Positions 1 to 6,589 of a stretch of 10,634 bases of DNA are shown here, in pieces. The position numbers were made by a program, and so were the translations under genes. Numbering within the stretch: the stretch's first letter is position 1; every line of letters begins with the position of its first letter. Source of the DNA: Alphaproteobacteria bacterium (GTDB taxonomy: Bacteria > Pseudomonadota > Alphaproteobacteria > Rs-D84); NCBI GenBank assembly GCA_013316395.1, contig WSMU01000031.1:1-10634 (forward strand). The letters are read 5' to 3'. Below the pieces are notes generated by a model. It worked only from the letters and a program-made list of their open reading frames with translations. It had not been told where the DNA came from and did no database searches.

Positions 1-786
1 TTCTCATACGATATAAAAATAACAGCCGTAAATAACTATCGCGGTATTCGTGGCAGTGATATTGTAATAATTGCGGCCGGTGCAAACCAAAAGCCGGGCG
101 AAACGCGTACAGACCTGCTGGAAAAAAATGTGGCCGTTATGTCGGATATTATCCCGCGTGTTATGGCAAATGTGGACCCAAAGCATGTAAAGTTGATTGT
201 TGTTACTAACCCGCTTGATGTTATGGTTATGCTGACGCAAAAGCTGTCCAAGCTGGCGCCGGGGCGTGTCATAGGTACGGGCACAATGCTCGATACTGCG
301 CGCCTGCGCACAATATTGGGACGTAACCTTGGGGTATCGACGCGCGCGGTTCATGCCTATGTACTGGGCGAGCATGGCGACAGCAGCGTCGTTGCCTGGG
401 CGGCGGCCAGTGTCGGCGGATTGCCACTGGAAGATTTCTGTCGCCAGACCAAGAATACATTAACCGCCGCGGCGCGCCAGACAATAGAGTTTCGTGTTCA
501 TAACGCCGCGTATGAGATAATTCGTGGCCGTGGTGCAACGTGGGACGGCATCGGCGGGGCGGTGGCGGACCTGGTTCGCTGTATCGCAAATGACGAGCGT
601 CGCATCCTGACAGTCAGCATGGTAGAGGGCGCCGGTCGTAATGCGCTGGCGATGTCGTTGCCGCGTATAGTGGGCGCCGCTGGTATCGTGGCCAGCCTGC
701 GGCCAAAACTGTCCGCGGCCGAGGGGGCCAACCTCCGCAAATCCGGACGGATAATTCGCACAAACTTTGATGCAATTGGGAAATAA
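1..786 (+). CDS. ldh: L-lactate dehydrogenase, 3' part (5' end outside window)
   Basis: This enzyme interconverts pyruvate and L-lactate using NADH/NAD+ in the cytoplasm. The frame is open from base 1, so the N-terminus is missing; 261 residues are visible against a usual 310-320, so about 50-60 residues, including the Rossmann GxGxxG loop, lie upstream. Family motifs appear in order: AGANQKPGETR on the active-site loop (Gln codon 88-90, Arg codon 106-108), TNPLDVM, LDTARLR (Asp 292-294, substrate-binding Arg 301-303) and GEHGDSS (catalytic His 373-375). Gln at the specificity position is typical of lactate dehydrogenase, whereas malate dehydrogenases carry Arg there; this is why I call LDH rather than MDH. 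The stop at 784-786 abuts a terminator. A substrate-promiscuous LDH/MDH relative remains possible. Confidence 0.9.
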   Translation, partial: FSYDIKITAVNNYRGIRGSDIVIIAAGANQKPGETRTDLLEKNVAVMSDIIPRVMANVDPKHVKLIVVTNPLDVMVMLTQKLSKLAPGRVIGTGTMLDTARLRTILGRNLGVSTRAVHAYVLGEHGDSSVVAWAAASVGGLPLEDFCRQTKNTLTAAARQTIEFRVHNAAYEIIRGRGATWDGIGGAVADLVRCIANDERRILTVSMVEGAGRNALAMSLPRIVGAAGIVASLRPKLSAAEGANLRKSGRIIRTNFDAIGK

Positions 787-821
787 AAAAATACCGCGCC
801 ATTTTGGCGCGGTGTCTTTTT
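785..821. terminator. Bidirectional intrinsic terminator between ldh and the 820-1350 gene
   Basis: A perfect 8-bp stem (793-800 with 806-813, ACCGCGCC/GGCGCGGT) and a 5-nt ATTTT loop are flanked by an A-run (785-790) on one side and a T-run (816-821) on the other. This serves the two convergent genes in both directions. It slightly overlaps the minus-strand stop codon at 820-822. Confidence 0.85.
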
Positions 822-1350
822 ATGATATTTGCTTTATACGCTTTTGCGCAGCCATGTACATCAGTATGTTTTTCTGTATCTGGCTTGGGCTCGGTCGATT
901 GGTTGTTGGAATTTCGACTTCTTTTTGCTGATATAGGCTAAGTGTTTTGTTTATCGTGGCCATTGCGGTGGCGATGTTTTTTGCCTGCTCTGAATTCCAT
1001 TGTGAACGCTGCTCCGGTGTGCATTCCAGCAGGCTATCCTTCTTTGGGCTGGTCATCATAACCTCAGCCCATTTTGTACTGTGTGCGGCAAAAATTTGTT
1101 TTAGATACATTGTGGCCGGATTTGCTTTGTCCTTGGCGCCAATCATGGATTTGATTTGTTTCAGCGCCTGATACCACGCCGCGCCCAGTGTTTGCGAGCC
1201 GCGTCCCCAGTTTGCCCCGGCCAAGGCAAAGAATAGGGCAAAGTAAGCATCTGATAGCTGTTTTTTATCATTTTCGCTAAGCTGAATTTTATTGGGCTCG
1301 CTTTGGCGGCCCATTAAAATTTCCAAATTATTCTTCATCTGTGCATTCAT
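820..1350 (-). CDS. Hypothetical helical protein, 176 aa
   Basis: I do not recognise this family. The preferred start is the ATG at 1350-1348, because AAAGGA lies 6-7 nt upstream of it; longer in-frame starts up to 1536 would run across the divergent promoter region. The protein begins MNAQMKNNLEIL and has no signal peptide or long hydrophobic segment, so it is probably cytoplasmic. It is rich in Ala, Gln, Lys and Ser, with helix-like stretches (a central FALFFALAGANWGRGS patch and a C-terminal MYMAAQKRIKQIS). One Cys is present. It is a monocistronic unit, convergent with ldh and divergent from the outer-membrane gene at 1581. No function can be assigned from sequence alone. Confidence 0.7.
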   Translation of the reverse strand: MNAQMKNNLEILMGRQSEPNKIQLSENDKKQLSDAYFALFFALAGANWGRGSQTLGAAWYQALKQIKSMIGAKDKANPATMYLKQIFAAHSTKWAEVMMTSPKKDSLLECTPEQRSQWNSEQAKNIATAMATINKTLSLYQQKEVEIPTTNRPSPSQIQKNILMYMAAQKRIKQIS

Positions 1351-1390
1351 TTTTTGTCCTTTGAATCCGCTCTGATTATATGTAGGCCGC

Positions 1391-1419
1391 GGCATAGGAC
1401 TTTTCAAGCCCCGTGTCAA
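1391..1419 (-). promoter_or_regulatory. Candidate promoter for the 820-1350 gene
   Basis: On the minus strand a perfect -35 box TTGACA (1419 to 1414) is followed after 17 bp by TATGCC (1396 to 1391). A better -10 sequence, TATAAT, lies further down at 1380-1375 but without a well-spaced -35. The resulting leader would be about 34 nt. Assignment is by consensus matching only. Confidence 0.4.
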
Positions 1420-1432
1420 GATAATCTTTTTT

Positions 1433-1461
1433 TTGACATTATTCCTATTGAATGTCATCCT
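1433..1461 (+). promoter_or_regulatory. Candidate promoter for the 1581-2750 outer-membrane gene
   Basis: TTGACA at 1433-1438 is followed after 17 bp by CATCCT at 1456-1461, a weak -10. The -35 sits only 13 bp from the oppositely oriented TTGACA of the divergent promoter. The leader would be about 110 nt, which is long, and contains an imperfect direct repeat (1492-1509 and 1530-1547). Confidence 0.4.
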
Positions 1462-1580
1462 ATGCATGTTCGTGTCACAAAAACGTGTCTGTTGCCAAGA
1501 ATGGGCGGGCATGGATGCGGACCCCAGTCTTGCCAATAATGGGGGCTGCGGATTTCATCAAAGAACAAGGAGTTATACTG

Positions 1581-2750
1581 ATGAAAAAATCATTAAAGTT
1601 GGCGCTGGCCACTACTATATTGGCAACGCCGGCAATGGCGGACAGTGTTCCGATGCCATATAACACATTAAACGCAAACATGGAAAACCCGCTGTATATG
1701 CCGGGTAAGCGTGTTTTTTATTCTAAACTGTCAAATGGCCTGATGCTGAAGGTTGCAGACGATTCCCAGGCGCACAAGGACAAGCACCACGACGGCGCGG
1801 TAGAGTTCCCGATTATCCGTATCCAGGAAGAAATGGGTTATGGTATTACCGACCGTTTGGCGGCACATTTCTCGGTTCAGTACACACACGACGACGATAT
1901 TCAGCGTACCGGTCTGTCTGCGGGTCGCTTGGGGTTGACATATCGCTTGCTGAACCTGTATAACGGTTTCGTATGGGATATCTATGGTGATTTGCACTTA
2001 GGTGGCTTGGGTGAAATGCGCGGCCAGTATAATATCTCTGGTGACGCCGAAGCGGCTCAGAATACAATTGCACAGCTAACACCTGCGATTATGGCTGGTA
2101 AAATCTCCAAGGAACAGGCGGCACAGTTGGCTCTTGCTAATTCTCTGCTGAATGCACATGGTGTAATTGATTATGACAACTATTCCAACGGTATGTGGGG
2201 TTTCCATGTCGGTACCAAGGTGGGTAAGGTTTGGGATAAGTTAACAACATCCGCATTTGTTGAAGTTTTGCGTACATTTGGTGACGACAACAGCCGTATC
2301 CGCGTTGCGGGCAGCAACACACCGATTTTGCCGGGCTATTCAACCGCGCTGGTTTTGGCACTTAAGGGGGCGCCATCTGAAATTGCGGCGGAATTCAAAT
2401 CCACGACAGAGGTTAATGCCGGCTTGAACGCGTTCTATCAGTGGACTTCGAAATGGTCCACGGGCGCCTGGTTCCGCTATGAACATCATGCCGACCAGGG
2501 TGTGGAAAAAATCACAACCAAGGTTGCGCCTGGCCTGGAACCGGTAAAGAAGGCGTTGGAAAACAAGCTGTCGGATATGAACGACGGATTTGATGATTAT
2601 ATCATCGGCTTGTCTGTTGCGCATCAGTTCACAGACCACGCCCAGGTTGCGGTGTATGGTGAATACACCTTTGACACTGCGCACGAACGTTCCCAGAACG
2701 GTACGGACGCTAAGGTTGAAGCGGGTGTTCGCGTGAACTTTAAGTTCTAA
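1581..2750 (+). CDS. Outer-membrane beta-barrel protein (porin-like), 389 aa
   Basis: The ATG at 1581 is chosen because AAGGAG (1567-1572) lies 8 nt upstream and because it places a clean Sec signal peptide at the N-terminus (MKKSLKLALATTILATPAMA, cleavage predicted after residue 20). An in-frame ATG at 1452 would bury that signal. The mature part has alternating amphipathic strands with many Tyr, Trp and Gly residues, and it ends in VRVNFKF; a C-terminal Phe is the usual BAM-complex recognition feature of outer-membrane barrels. Residues about 155-193 form an Ala/Gln-rich helix-like insert that breaks the strand pattern and could be a loop or plug element. No specific porin family was recognised. 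The gene is followed directly by a strong terminator, so it appears monocistronic. Confidence 0.75.
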   Translation: MKKSLKLALATTILATPAMADSVPMPYNTLNANMENPLYMPGKRVFYSKLSNGLMLKVADDSQAHKDKHHDGAVEFPIIRIQEEMGYGITDRLAAHFSVQYTHDDDIQRTGLSAGRLGLTYRLLNLYNGFVWDIYGDLHLGGLGEMRGQYNISGDAEAAQNTIAQLTPAIMAGKISKEQAAQLALANSLLNAHGVIDYDNYSNGMWGFHVGTKVGKVWDKLTTSAFVEVLRTFGDDNSRIRVAGSNTPILPGYSTALVLALKGAPSEIAAEFKSTTEVNAGLNAFYQWTSKWSTGAWFRYEHHADQGVEKITTKVAPGLEPVKKALENKLSDMNDGFDDYIIGLSVAHQFTDHAQVAVYGEYTFDTAHERSQNGTDAKVEAGVRVNFKF

Positions 2751-2782
2751 GACAAGCAAAAATAAACAAATATTGGACATGC

Positions 2783-2808
2783 AAAAAGCCCCCGCCCGGG
2801 GGCTTTTT
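2783..2808. terminator. Strong intrinsic terminator after the 1581-2750 gene
   Basis: A perfect 11-bp stem (2783-2793 with 2798-2808, AAAAAGCCCCC/GGGGGCTTTTT) encloses a 4-nt GCCC loop. The A- and T-tracts make it functional in either direction. Confidence 0.9.
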
Positions 2809-2833
2809 AATGTTTTGCGCCACGCGTTTTTTA

Positions 2834-2842
2834 TGATATAAT
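2834..2842 (+). promoter_or_regulatory. Extended -10 promoter for the 2869-3975 gene
   Basis: TGATATAAT at 2834-2842 is a perfect TATAAT with the extended -10 TG. The best -35 candidate, TTGCGC (2815-2820, 16-bp spacing), is weak, as is often tolerated with an extended -10. The predicted transcript starts near 2849, giving a leader of about 20 nt. Confidence 0.6.
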
Positions 2843-2868
2843 ATGCTAGAAAGGAATAGAGACATATT

Positions 2869-3975
2869 ATGAAAAACTTCGGCTTTACCGCCGCATTGTT
2901 CGGCTTTTTATTTGGCGGCTGTGGCGCCGCAATGGCGGCATATCCCGTAAATCAGGCATATCAGGCAACAAATGCCCAGGGGCAAATGGTTTACCTGCCT
3001 GGTAATTCCATGCCGGTTCAGAATGGGGGCATGGTACCTCAAAATACGGTGGTTATCCCAAACAGCGCCAACGCGGTCAGCCCCACGCGTGTTACCGGTG
3101 CATTACCCCGTGTAGGCAGTGCCGCCAGCAGTGCCGGGCGCCAGTATTATCAGCCCGCCGATTATGACCGTTTGGCCGACAGCGGTTTGTATATCGGTGT
3201 ATCGGTTGCGTATTCTGCATCAGTTATGGGCAGTATGCATGCCGACTATACGGGGGAACAAAACGCATTCTTTGTACCCGGTGCCTTTAAGGATGCGGAC
3301 TTTGATACGGATACGGTAATCCCGTTGCAGTTGTCGGTTGGTGCAGCCATTAACAACGATATTCGCATTGATTTTTCTTACCTGCGGTATTCTGGACTGG
3401 AATATCCGGGTCGTGTGGAATCATCCAACGGTGCCGGTGGCTATGTTGAAACAACCGTTGATGGTGGTGCAATAACCGCAAATGCGACGATGTTAAATGT
3501 TTATTATAATATAGACAGCTTTACCGGCTATATCGCGGGCGGTATGCTGCGTCCTTATATCGGTGCGGGTGTTGGTATATCTTTGAATACGATTGCCGAT
3601 TATGTCGTATATGACAATACCTTCTATTCCGAGAAGGAGCCGGCCTATGCCGGTGCCGGGGAATTAACAGGTATTTCTGATATTTACGCATATCACAATG
3701 GCGGTACCGAGGAGCAGTTTGCCTTTATGCTCGAAGGTGGTGTAACGACCGAGCTGGATAACGGTCTAAAGCTGGACTTTTTTGCGCGTTATGCAAACCT
3801 GGGCAAGGTAAAGACATCGGGCAGTATTATCGTATCTCAGACGGAATGGCTGGGCGATGGTGCCGGCGGCGAGGCTGTGGCCCCCTATGACAGTGTGTTC
3901 CATTATACCAACTGGTATGAAAGCGGCCGCATCGGAATGGTTGACGTCGGTGTGCGTGTTCGACTGCAGTTCTAA
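2869..3975 (+). CDS. Outer-membrane beta-barrel surface protein, 368 aa
   Basis: The protein has a signal peptide (MKNFGFTAALFGFLFGGCGA..AMA, cleavage likely after residue 23). An Asn/Gln/Pro/Ser-rich linker follows (about 24-95), then a barrel domain starting near SGLYIGVSVAYS and ending in VGVRVRLQF with a terminal Phe. Strand pairs such as LRPYIGAGVGISLN and LKLDFFARYANLG resemble the small opacity/surface-antigen class of 8-stranded barrels seen in alphaproteobacteria; this is a class resemblance, not a firm family assignment. Cys18 sits in a poor lipobox context (FGGC), so a lipoprotein is less likely than ordinary Sec cleavage. The ribosome site AAGGA (2851-2855) lies 13 nt from the ATG, which is rather long. 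The next gene follows after 66 nt and may be co-transcribed. Confidence 0.75.
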   Translation: MKNFGFTAALFGFLFGGCGAAMAAYPVNQAYQATNAQGQMVYLPGNSMPVQNGGMVPQNTVVIPNSANAVSPTRVTGALPRVGSAASSAGRQYYQPADYDRLADSGLYIGVSVAYSASVMGSMHADYTGEQNAFFVPGAFKDADFDTDTVIPLQLSVGAAINNDIRIDFSYLRYSGLEYPGRVESSNGAGGYVETTVDGGAITANATMLNVYYNIDSFTGYIAGGMLRPYIGAGVGISLNTIADYVVYDNTFYSEKEPAYAGAGELTGISDIYAYHNGGTEEQFAFMLEGGVTTELDNGLKLDFFARYANLGKVKTSGSIIVSQTEWLGDGAGGEAVAPYDSVFHYTNWYESGRIGMVDVGVRVRLQF

Positions 3976-3986
3976 TGTATTGTTAC

Positions 3987-4014
3987 GGGTGCCGTCTATG
4001 ATTTGTCGGCACCC
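3987..4014 (+). other. Intergenic hairpin without a U-tract
   Basis: A perfect 8-bp stem (GGGTGCCG 3987-3994 with CGGCACCC 4007-4014) encloses a 12-nt loop. No T-run follows, so it is not a standard intrinsic terminator. It lies between the stop of the barrel gene and the start at 4042. It may stabilise or separate the two parts of one mRNA, or act as a weak attenuator. Confidence 0.6.
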
Positions 4015-4041
4015 ATGATAAATAAAACCGGGCGAGAGAGA

Positions 4042-5784
4042 ATGAAACCTAAATCCATAATTTCATATTATTCATTACTTACCGGATTGATTGCATTATT
4101 GCCATGTGCATCAAATGCCGGCGTGCGCGTTGGTAATCTGTCGCGCAGCTATGCGGATTCTTATAATCAGGTAAACGGCCTGCGTATGGGCACTGTGGCG
4201 GGGGCAAACGCGTCGGCACAAAATCAGAATCCGGCCATGCCGGCCATGGGGCTTATCGAGAATAGTGACGGTGTAAATACGGCCGTTGACAATACTGGTG
4301 CCGTGATTGCATTGCCAATCCGCGTTGCAAACGCTGATTTGGCAAAGCGAATTGGCCTTGGGGAAACTGTTGGTCGGGTAAATATGGGAACGCTTGAATC
4401 TTGTTCGCGTATATATCCCGACGGTGACTTTGCATGGGATACCCCGACGGCGGGCACCGGCGCCGGGGGTGCCCAGACATGTATCGCGGTTGTGGAAATG
4501 CGTGCGATAAACACGGATGGTCGCGGTGGTGATACGGTTCTGGCGCGGGCCAATATAGCGGCCGGCGACAGTATAAAGTGCAATATATCCGATTTTCCCG
4601 AATACAGCTATACCGAAGATGCGGGCAAAATAGAATTTCCCGCCGACCGCGAGCCCACAGTTGATGATGTAATCGCACAGTTGAACGTAGAGCAGAAGCA
4701 AAACGCCGGTATAAAGATTGCCGCGGGTGCCATTATTGGTGGCATTGGTGGAAATATGGCAGGCAAGGGCGAGCGTGGCTCGGACAGTCTGCTGGGGACT
4801 GGCAAGGGCAAGATGCAGGGCGCCGCCATAGGTGCACTGTCCGGCGCGGCAATAATGGCCGGTAATACGTATGCCGGCAAGGTAGGTGGCGACGTTATTC
4901 TGTCCACTGGTGTAAATGCGGCCGCGGGTGGTGTTATGGGAAATATAATGGCGTCCGGCAACAGTGTTTTGCGTATCGAGGAATGTGATGTTGGTGGTGC
5001 CCGTACATGCCTGTGGGGCAGTGTTGTAAAGACCAAGGACTGGAGTCTGACGGATGCCGATGGCAATCTTACAAAGACGGCTTACTACAACATTTCAACT
5101 GGCGATATTTATGAATGTGACAATGAAGGCAAGAATTGCAAGTCAAAGAATCTGACAAATATTGTCCTAGAAGGCAATATCAAGGTACCGTCATCGGGAT
5201 TGTCTGCCAAAGATTTGGCCGCGATAAAAAGTAATAGCGCGGGCCTCTATGGAATAACACAAACAGACCGCAGTGTTGCGCCGTATAATGTATCAGACCA
5301 TGGCGATACGGGAATGCTGGCAAAGATTGCCTCTGCGTCCGTAGAAGATGGTATGCCAATTCGCGCAATGGTCCCCGGTGTTGGAAACAAGACATTTGGC
5401 CTTACCGCCGAAGACTGGGCTCAGTATGATAAAAAAGGTCTGCAGGTTTGGGGGCGCGACTATAACGGCAGTGCCTATGCATTGGATAAGGCGGAATATT
5501 CAATTGATAATTTTAGGCCATTAACTATTGATGCCGAAGACGGTGGAATAATAGACATCAGCAACAAGGCACGTTTAAAAAGTACATTAACCGGTGCCGG
5601 TATTGGTGGTGCCATGGGGGGCTTTGTTGGCTATCAGGGTGCGCAAAGCGATATTGATGAGCGCTGGGTCAGTGCGGTTCGCGAATATAAAGATTCCCTT
5701 GGCAAGGTCTATTGCAGTACCGGCAAGCGTTATCTGGGGCGATATAACGACACACTGGTTATCCCCCAAATGAGCGAGCAGTAA
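4042..5784 (+). CDS. Large secreted protein with glycine-zipper segments, 580 aa
   Basis: I chose the ATG at 4042 because it gives a proper signal peptide (MKPKSIISYYSLL..ALLPCASNA, cleavage near residue 26). Longer starts (TTG 4003, ATG 4015) have no ribosome site and fall in or next to a hairpin; the purine-rich GCGAGAGAGA stands just upstream of 4042. The mature protein has two Gly/Ala-rich segments of glycine-zipper type, at about residues 220-310 (AAGAIIGGIGGNMAGKG and neighbours) and about 517-535 (TLTGAGIGGAMGGFVGYQGA). Such segments associate with membranes in 17-kDa-antigen-like proteins. Several Cys pairs (SCSRI, QTCIA, EECDVGGARTC, YECDNEGKNC) suggest a disulfide-bonded envelope location. 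I recognise no catalytic domain. Neighbouring barrel genes suggest a role in the outer membrane or cell surface. Confidence 0.7.
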   Translation: MKPKSIISYYSLLTGLIALLPCASNAGVRVGNLSRSYADSYNQVNGLRMGTVAGANASAQNQNPAMPAMGLIENSDGVNTAVDNTGAVIALPIRVANADLAKRIGLGETVGRVNMGTLESCSRIYPDGDFAWDTPTAGTGAGGAQTCIAVVEMRAINTDGRGGDTVLARANIAAGDSIKCNISDFPEYSYTEDAGKIEFPADREPTVDDVIAQLNVEQKQNAGIKIAAGAIIGGIGGNMAGKGERGSDSLLGTGKGKMQGAAIGALSGAAIMAGNTYAGKVGGDVILSTGVNAAAGGVMGNIMASGNSVLRIEECDVGGARTCLWGSVVKTKDWSLTDADGNLTKTAYYNISTGDIYECDNEGKNCKSKNLTNIVLEGNIKVPSSGLSAKDLAAIKSNSAGLYGITQTDRSVAPYNVSDHGDTGMLAKIASASVEDGMPIRAMVPGVGNKTFGLTAEDWAQYDKKGLQVWGRDYNGSAYALDKAEYSIDNFRPLTIDAEDGGIIDISNKARLKSTLTGAGIGGAMGGFVGYQGAQSDIDERWVSAVREYKDSLGKVYCSTGKRYLGRYNDTLVIPQMSEQ

Positions 5785-5789
5785 AACAT

Positions 5790-5815
5790 TCCCCGCGGCT
5801 GGCGGGGATTTTTTT
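5790..5815 (+). terminator. Intrinsic terminator after the glycine-zipper gene
   Basis: The stem TCCCCGC (5790-5796) pairs with GCGGGGA (5802-5808) around a GGCTG loop and is followed by seven T residues (5809-5815). It lies 5 nt after the stop codon. Confidence 0.9.
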
Positions 5816-5820
5816 ATGGC

Positions 5821-6283
5821 ATTTAGCCTATAAATAGGATATGGTGCGACTTGTAATAGGGAACCTATTATGCGAGATTAGTACTCTCGCTCAACAACCG
5901 CCTGCGCAGGCGTAAAATGCCAATCCTATTTGGGGGTTGGATGCGGTGAAATATTTAGAATAAGCCGTAAGCATGTTGTTGTGCGAAGTACTAACTCCAG
6001 CCCCCGCCCTGTATTACATGGCGGCTTTTATATTTATTTGGGGTAATTTATTATGGAATTACCATAGGCCTAAATATTATAATCGATTGTGGCGGTGTAA
6101 TGGATACTCTGTTACCAGCACGAGGCGTAGAAAACCTCAAATACACGATCGCCTGTTTGTATTACGGGCGTTAAACTTCCAACCCGTGGTTGGAGGCGGG
6201 CCTTATATATTGAAAGGGCTCGGGCAATTCATCGTGTATTGTTTTTCTACCCTCCAACCACCAATGTTTTCAGGTGGTTTTTT
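5821..6283 (+). ncRNA. Candidate large structured RNA (unclassified), possibly a regulatory leader
   Basis: About 460 nt without a convincing gene fold into many perfect or near-perfect helices. Domain 1: 5832-5840/5923-5931 (9 bp) encloses three hairpins (5854-5860/5864-5870, 5872-5877/5885-5890, 5899-5903/5908-5912). An abutting helix, 5932-5941/5996-6005 (10 bp), follows, then hairpins 6006-6012/6016-6022 (one mismatch), 6042-6048/6057-6063, and 6122-6125/6135-6138. Domain 2: 6140-6149/6231-6240 (10 bp) encloses hairpins 6150-6156/6164-6170, 6176-6184/6188-6196 and 6198-6204/6214-6221 (one bulge). A possible outer helix pairs 5821-5830 with 6065-6075. Four of these helices contain G-T pairs that would be A-C mismatches on the other strand, so the RNA is read on plus. 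It ends in a terminator-like hairpin. I see no tmRNA, RNase P or SRP signature. The promoter is unclear. Structure was judged by eye. Confidence 0.6.
6256..6283 (+). terminator. Terminator hairpin with competing antiterminator pairing
   Basis: AACCACC (6256-6262) pairs with GGTGGTT (6273-6279) around a 10-nt loop, and the T-run extends to 6283. The left arm overlaps CCTCCAACC (6251-6259), which is perfectly complementary to GGTTGGAGG (6188-6196) upstream. The hairpin can therefore form only if 6188-6196 is occupied elsewhere, for instance by 6176-6184. It lies 27 nt before the start codon at 6311. Confidence 0.65.
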
Positions 6284-6310
6284 GTTAAAGCCTAACAGGG
6301 GGAGAGACCG

Positions 6311-6589
6311 ATGAAAAAGAAAACCGCTGAAAATGCGTTTACGCCCGATTCCAACGACTTGAAAAGAGAAGGTGGGATAAATATACCGGAATCAGAATTT
6401 CCGGCACCATTGATTTATAAACTATCAGAATTTTATAGACGCTGGCCGGATTATCCAACGGGTATTGTTGAAATCGCTATCCTTGCACGTATTTTGCATA
6501 CCGAAATGGACAAGTTTTTACATCGACCACATAAACAAGTAACACAAATATATTTTGACAGTGATACCGCCGACAAGCATTTGGTATAA
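6311..6589 (+). CDS. Small orphan protein, 92 aa, downstream of the structured RNA
   Basis: I do not recognise this protein. The ATG at 6311 is preceded by GGGGGAG (6298-6304) at a 6-nt spacing, a good ribosome site. The product starts with a basic stretch (MKKKTAENAF), has a Pro-rich, charged N-terminal third (INIPESEFPAPLI), and then a helix-like core (YKLSEFYRRWPDYPTGIVEIAILARILHTEMDKFL in pieces). There is no signal peptide, no Cys, and no evident membrane segment, so it is likely cytoplasmic. Its start lies 27 nt after a terminator hairpin with a competing upstream pairing, so its expression may depend on read-through. It ends at a shared terminator facing the ferredoxin gene. A nucleic-acid-binding or regulatory role is only a guess. 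Confidence 0.6.
   Translation: MKKKTAENAFTPDSNDLKREGGINIPESEFPAPLIYKLSEFYRRWPDYPTGIVEIAILARILHTEMDKFLHRPHKQVTQIYFDSDTADKHLV

Noticed and set aside
1351..1536. Longer start of the minus-strand 820-1350 gene
   Set aside because: The extension crosses both divergent promoters, and AAAGGA sits correctly before the ATG at 1350.
1452..1580. N-terminal extension of the outer-membrane gene to ATG 1452
   Set aside because: It overlaps the promoter region, has no ribosome site and would bury the signal peptide; AAGGAG supports 1581.
4003..4041. Longer starts (TTG 4003, ATG 4015) of the glycine-zipper gene
   Set aside because: They lie in or next to the intergenic hairpin, lack a ribosome site, and displace the signal peptide from the N-terminus.
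5821..6283. Identity as tmRNA, RNase P RNA or SRP RNA
   Set aside because: No T-arm TTCGA sequence, no tag frame, no GAGGAAAGTCC block of RNase P and no GGAAGCAGC-type SRP loop could be found on either strand by eye.
5973..6314. 113-codon plus-strand frame
   Set aside because: It runs through several perfect RNA helices and both arms of the terminator, has no ribosome site, and its protein has mixed composition without domain features.
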